Assembly (NCBI GenBank): GCA_964432945.1
Contig: CAYSPO010000030.1
Span: 1-15,907 of the forward strand
Direction: 5' to 3'
From: CAYSPO01 sp964432945
Lineage (GTDB): Bacteria > Bacillota > Clostridia > Tissierellales > Peptoniphilaceae
Length of the DNA stretch: 15,907 nt
Every line of letters starts with the position of its first letter. Position 1 is the stretch's first letter. The notes under the pieces were generated by a model. It had not been told where the DNA came from and ran no database searches. It was given only the letters and a program-made list of their open reading frames with translations. Below, piece after piece: positions 14,812 to 15,907 of this stretch. A program made the position numbers and the translations under genes.

Positions 14812-15621
14812 CTATTTTACTTCAATTGCCTGAATAACCATTCTCGTCCTTTTATCTAAGCAAGTAGACAAGCTAATAATACCTCTATTTTACCAATTAG
14901 GATTCTCTAGCTTGGTTTGAATTACACTTCTTCTCCTATAAGTATCGAAAAAGTTTAGCTTTTCTTCTTCACTTTTAAAATTTTGCACTCTATAATTTTC
15001 ACCTACACCAGCATAGAAAACTGTTAAAATTTCATACATCTTAAATCCATCTAAGGAATAGATATTTATAAACTTGTGATTTTCATAAAAATCTTGATTT
15101 TTATATTCTAATAATTCAAAGAAAATAGCTTCAGCTTGCCTTAGGTTGTGACCATATATAATAGTATTATTGTCTGTAAAATCTCTATTATTTCTATAAT
15201 CAATGTAAACTTCGCCAAAAGGATGCTCATTACCCTCTTTATCGTGATTTAAGTAAAACTCGTTATCTTCACCTTGTACTATTTCATAGAAGATATTTGT
15301 ATTAGGTATTTCAATAATTCCAATAACATTTGGATATTTTTCCTGAATTTTTAAAATTTCATTTTTTGCACTCATATCTTTAATGTTATCAATTTCACTT
15401 TCATCTAATTTGTTTGTAGCAGATGAAATGTTTTAATCTCCTTTAAGTCCCATTTCTTTATAAGACTTACTTAAAGACTCTTGGATTTCAGCTTTTATTA
15501 GATTTTGTTCTTGTAAAAATACTTTGTCATCTATTTTCCTTTTAATAAAATATGCTATTAAAACAGAAAGTAAAAGAGCAAAAAACACCTCTACCCATAC
15601 CCAAAACTTTTTCTTATTCAT
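14812..15621 (-). pseudogene. Class B sortase interrupted by two in-frame TAA codons
   Basis: One open frame of 270 codons, broken only by stops at codon 63 (15433-15435) and codon 244 (14890-14892), encodes a class B-like sortase. It has a basic N-terminus (MNKKK), one membrane anchor at about 7-25, a charged linker, then the sortase barrel with IIYGHN (catalytic His158), SLSTC (catalytic Cys254) and R260 in KRTRMVI. The second stop lies 10 codons before the cysteine, so the longest intact piece (about 83-243) cannot catalyse transpeptidation. The start has a GGGGAG binding site and a likely promoter, so the locus may still be transcribed. Sortases anchor surface proteins or build pili; no substrate gene is in view. 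Full length of 269 residues is normal for the class. Confidence 0.88.
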
Positions 15622-15672
15622 AATAAACTCCCCGTCTCAAATTACTTATATTAAAATCTTCTAATCTCCCTA

Positions 15673-15701
15673 ATTATAGACATTATTTCAATAAAAGTCG
15701 A
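15673..15701 (-). promoter_or_regulatory. Predicted promoter for the sortase pseudogene
   Basis: On the minus strand TCGACT (15696-15701) and TATAAT (15673-15678) have a 17-base spacer, about 50 bases before the start codon. The -35 matches the consensus at four of six bases. Confidence 0.45.
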
Positions 15702-15752
15702 TTTTATCTCCCTGTTTACAAAAAGCAAACTAATAACAAAACTTTTTCCAAC

Positions 15753-15779
15753 AAAAAAACCAACCTATAAATAGGCTGG
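15753..15779 (-). terminator. Rho-independent terminator after the superoxide reductase
   Basis: An 8-base stem (15760-15767 with 15772-15779) has a 4-base loop and is followed by seven Ts on the minus strand. One pair is G-U in the minus transcript but a mismatch in the plus transcript, so it favours the minus direction. Confidence 0.85.
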
Positions 15780-15812
15780 CTTTTAATTTAAGACATGTTT
15801 TAGTTTTAATTT

Positions 15813-15907
15813 TTAGATTTCTACTGAATTTTCCCAAAGTCCGTGGATATTACAATAGCTCATTGCATATAGATTTCCACCTTTTTCAGACTTAAATTGA
15901 ACTTCTA
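15813..15907 (-). CDS. Superoxide reductase (desulfoferrodoxin family), C-terminal end
   Basis: Only the last 31 codons are inside the window; the gene begins beyond the right edge. The visible end contains YCNIHGLWEN, where the Cys and His are the ligands of the mononuclear non-haem iron (centre II) in superoxide reductases and desulfoferrodoxins. The enzyme reduces superoxide to hydrogen peroxide without releasing oxygen, a hallmark of anaerobes. Whether an N-terminal desulforedoxin domain is present cannot be seen. A strong terminator follows the stop codon. Confidence 0.85.
   Translation of the reverse strand, partial: EVQFKSEKGGNLYAMSYCNIHGLWENSVEI

Noticed and set aside
1..15907. CRISPR arrays, tRNA or rRNA genes, insertion sequences, prophage genes
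   Set aside because: No regularly spaced repeats, cloverleaf or conserved RNA segments, transposase or phage motifs were found on either strand.

Overview
The window is AT-rich, with tightly packed genes, strong GGAGG-type ribosome binding sites and short intergenic gaps. It encodes a superoxide reductase, a flavodoxin/ferredoxin fusion, a CoA-disulfide reductase-rhodanese and a small CXXC protein. This points to a low-GC, strictly anaerobic Firmicute, most likely in the Tissierellia/Peptoniphilaceae or clostridial range; the assignment is inference from gene content and base composition. Nearly everything is on the minus strand. The only plus-strand gene is the YitT-family protein at 7716-8600.

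Layout from low to high coordinates: (1) the 5' part of a metallophosphoesterase gene that runs off the left edge. (2) A compact four-gene minus-strand operon (2877 down to 478): a 48-residue CXXC membrane peptide, a NapH-like polyferredoxin membrane protein, a TlpA/ResA-like lipoprotein thioredoxin and a CPBP-family membrane protease. Together they look like an envelope thiol/electron-transfer module. (3) A Ktr-type potassium uptake pair (KtrB channel, KtrA regulator) with its own promoter. (4) A wrecked OmpR/EnvZ-type two-component system: the regulator has an in-frame amber codon and the kinase has two single-base frameshifts. It lies directly downstream of, and overlaps, an intact EFR1-type flavodoxin-ferredoxin gene. 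(5) YitT, divergent from EFR1. (6) CoA-disulfide reductase with a rhodanese domain, then a PHP-domain phosphoesterase. (7) An ABC-2-like exporter (ATPase plus large permease) of unknown substrate. (8) A BioB-like radical SAM protein. (9) A class B sortase gene with two in-frame ochre codons, the second just before the catalytic cysteine. (10) The C-terminus of a desulfoferrodoxin-type superoxide reductase running off the right edge.

Two themes stand out. One is redox and thiol handling in an anaerobe (superoxide reductase, EFR1, CoA-disulfide reductase, TlpA plus membrane Fe-S protein plus CXXC peptide). The other is gene decay confined to sensing and surface functions: five disabling lesions fall in three genes, while the metabolic genes around them are intact. 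No RNA genes, CRISPR arrays, insertion sequences or phage genes were seen. No intergenic gap exceeds 300 bases; the largest are 249-477 and 11052-11259, which hold only a terminator-like hairpin, a promoter and a palindromic terminator.
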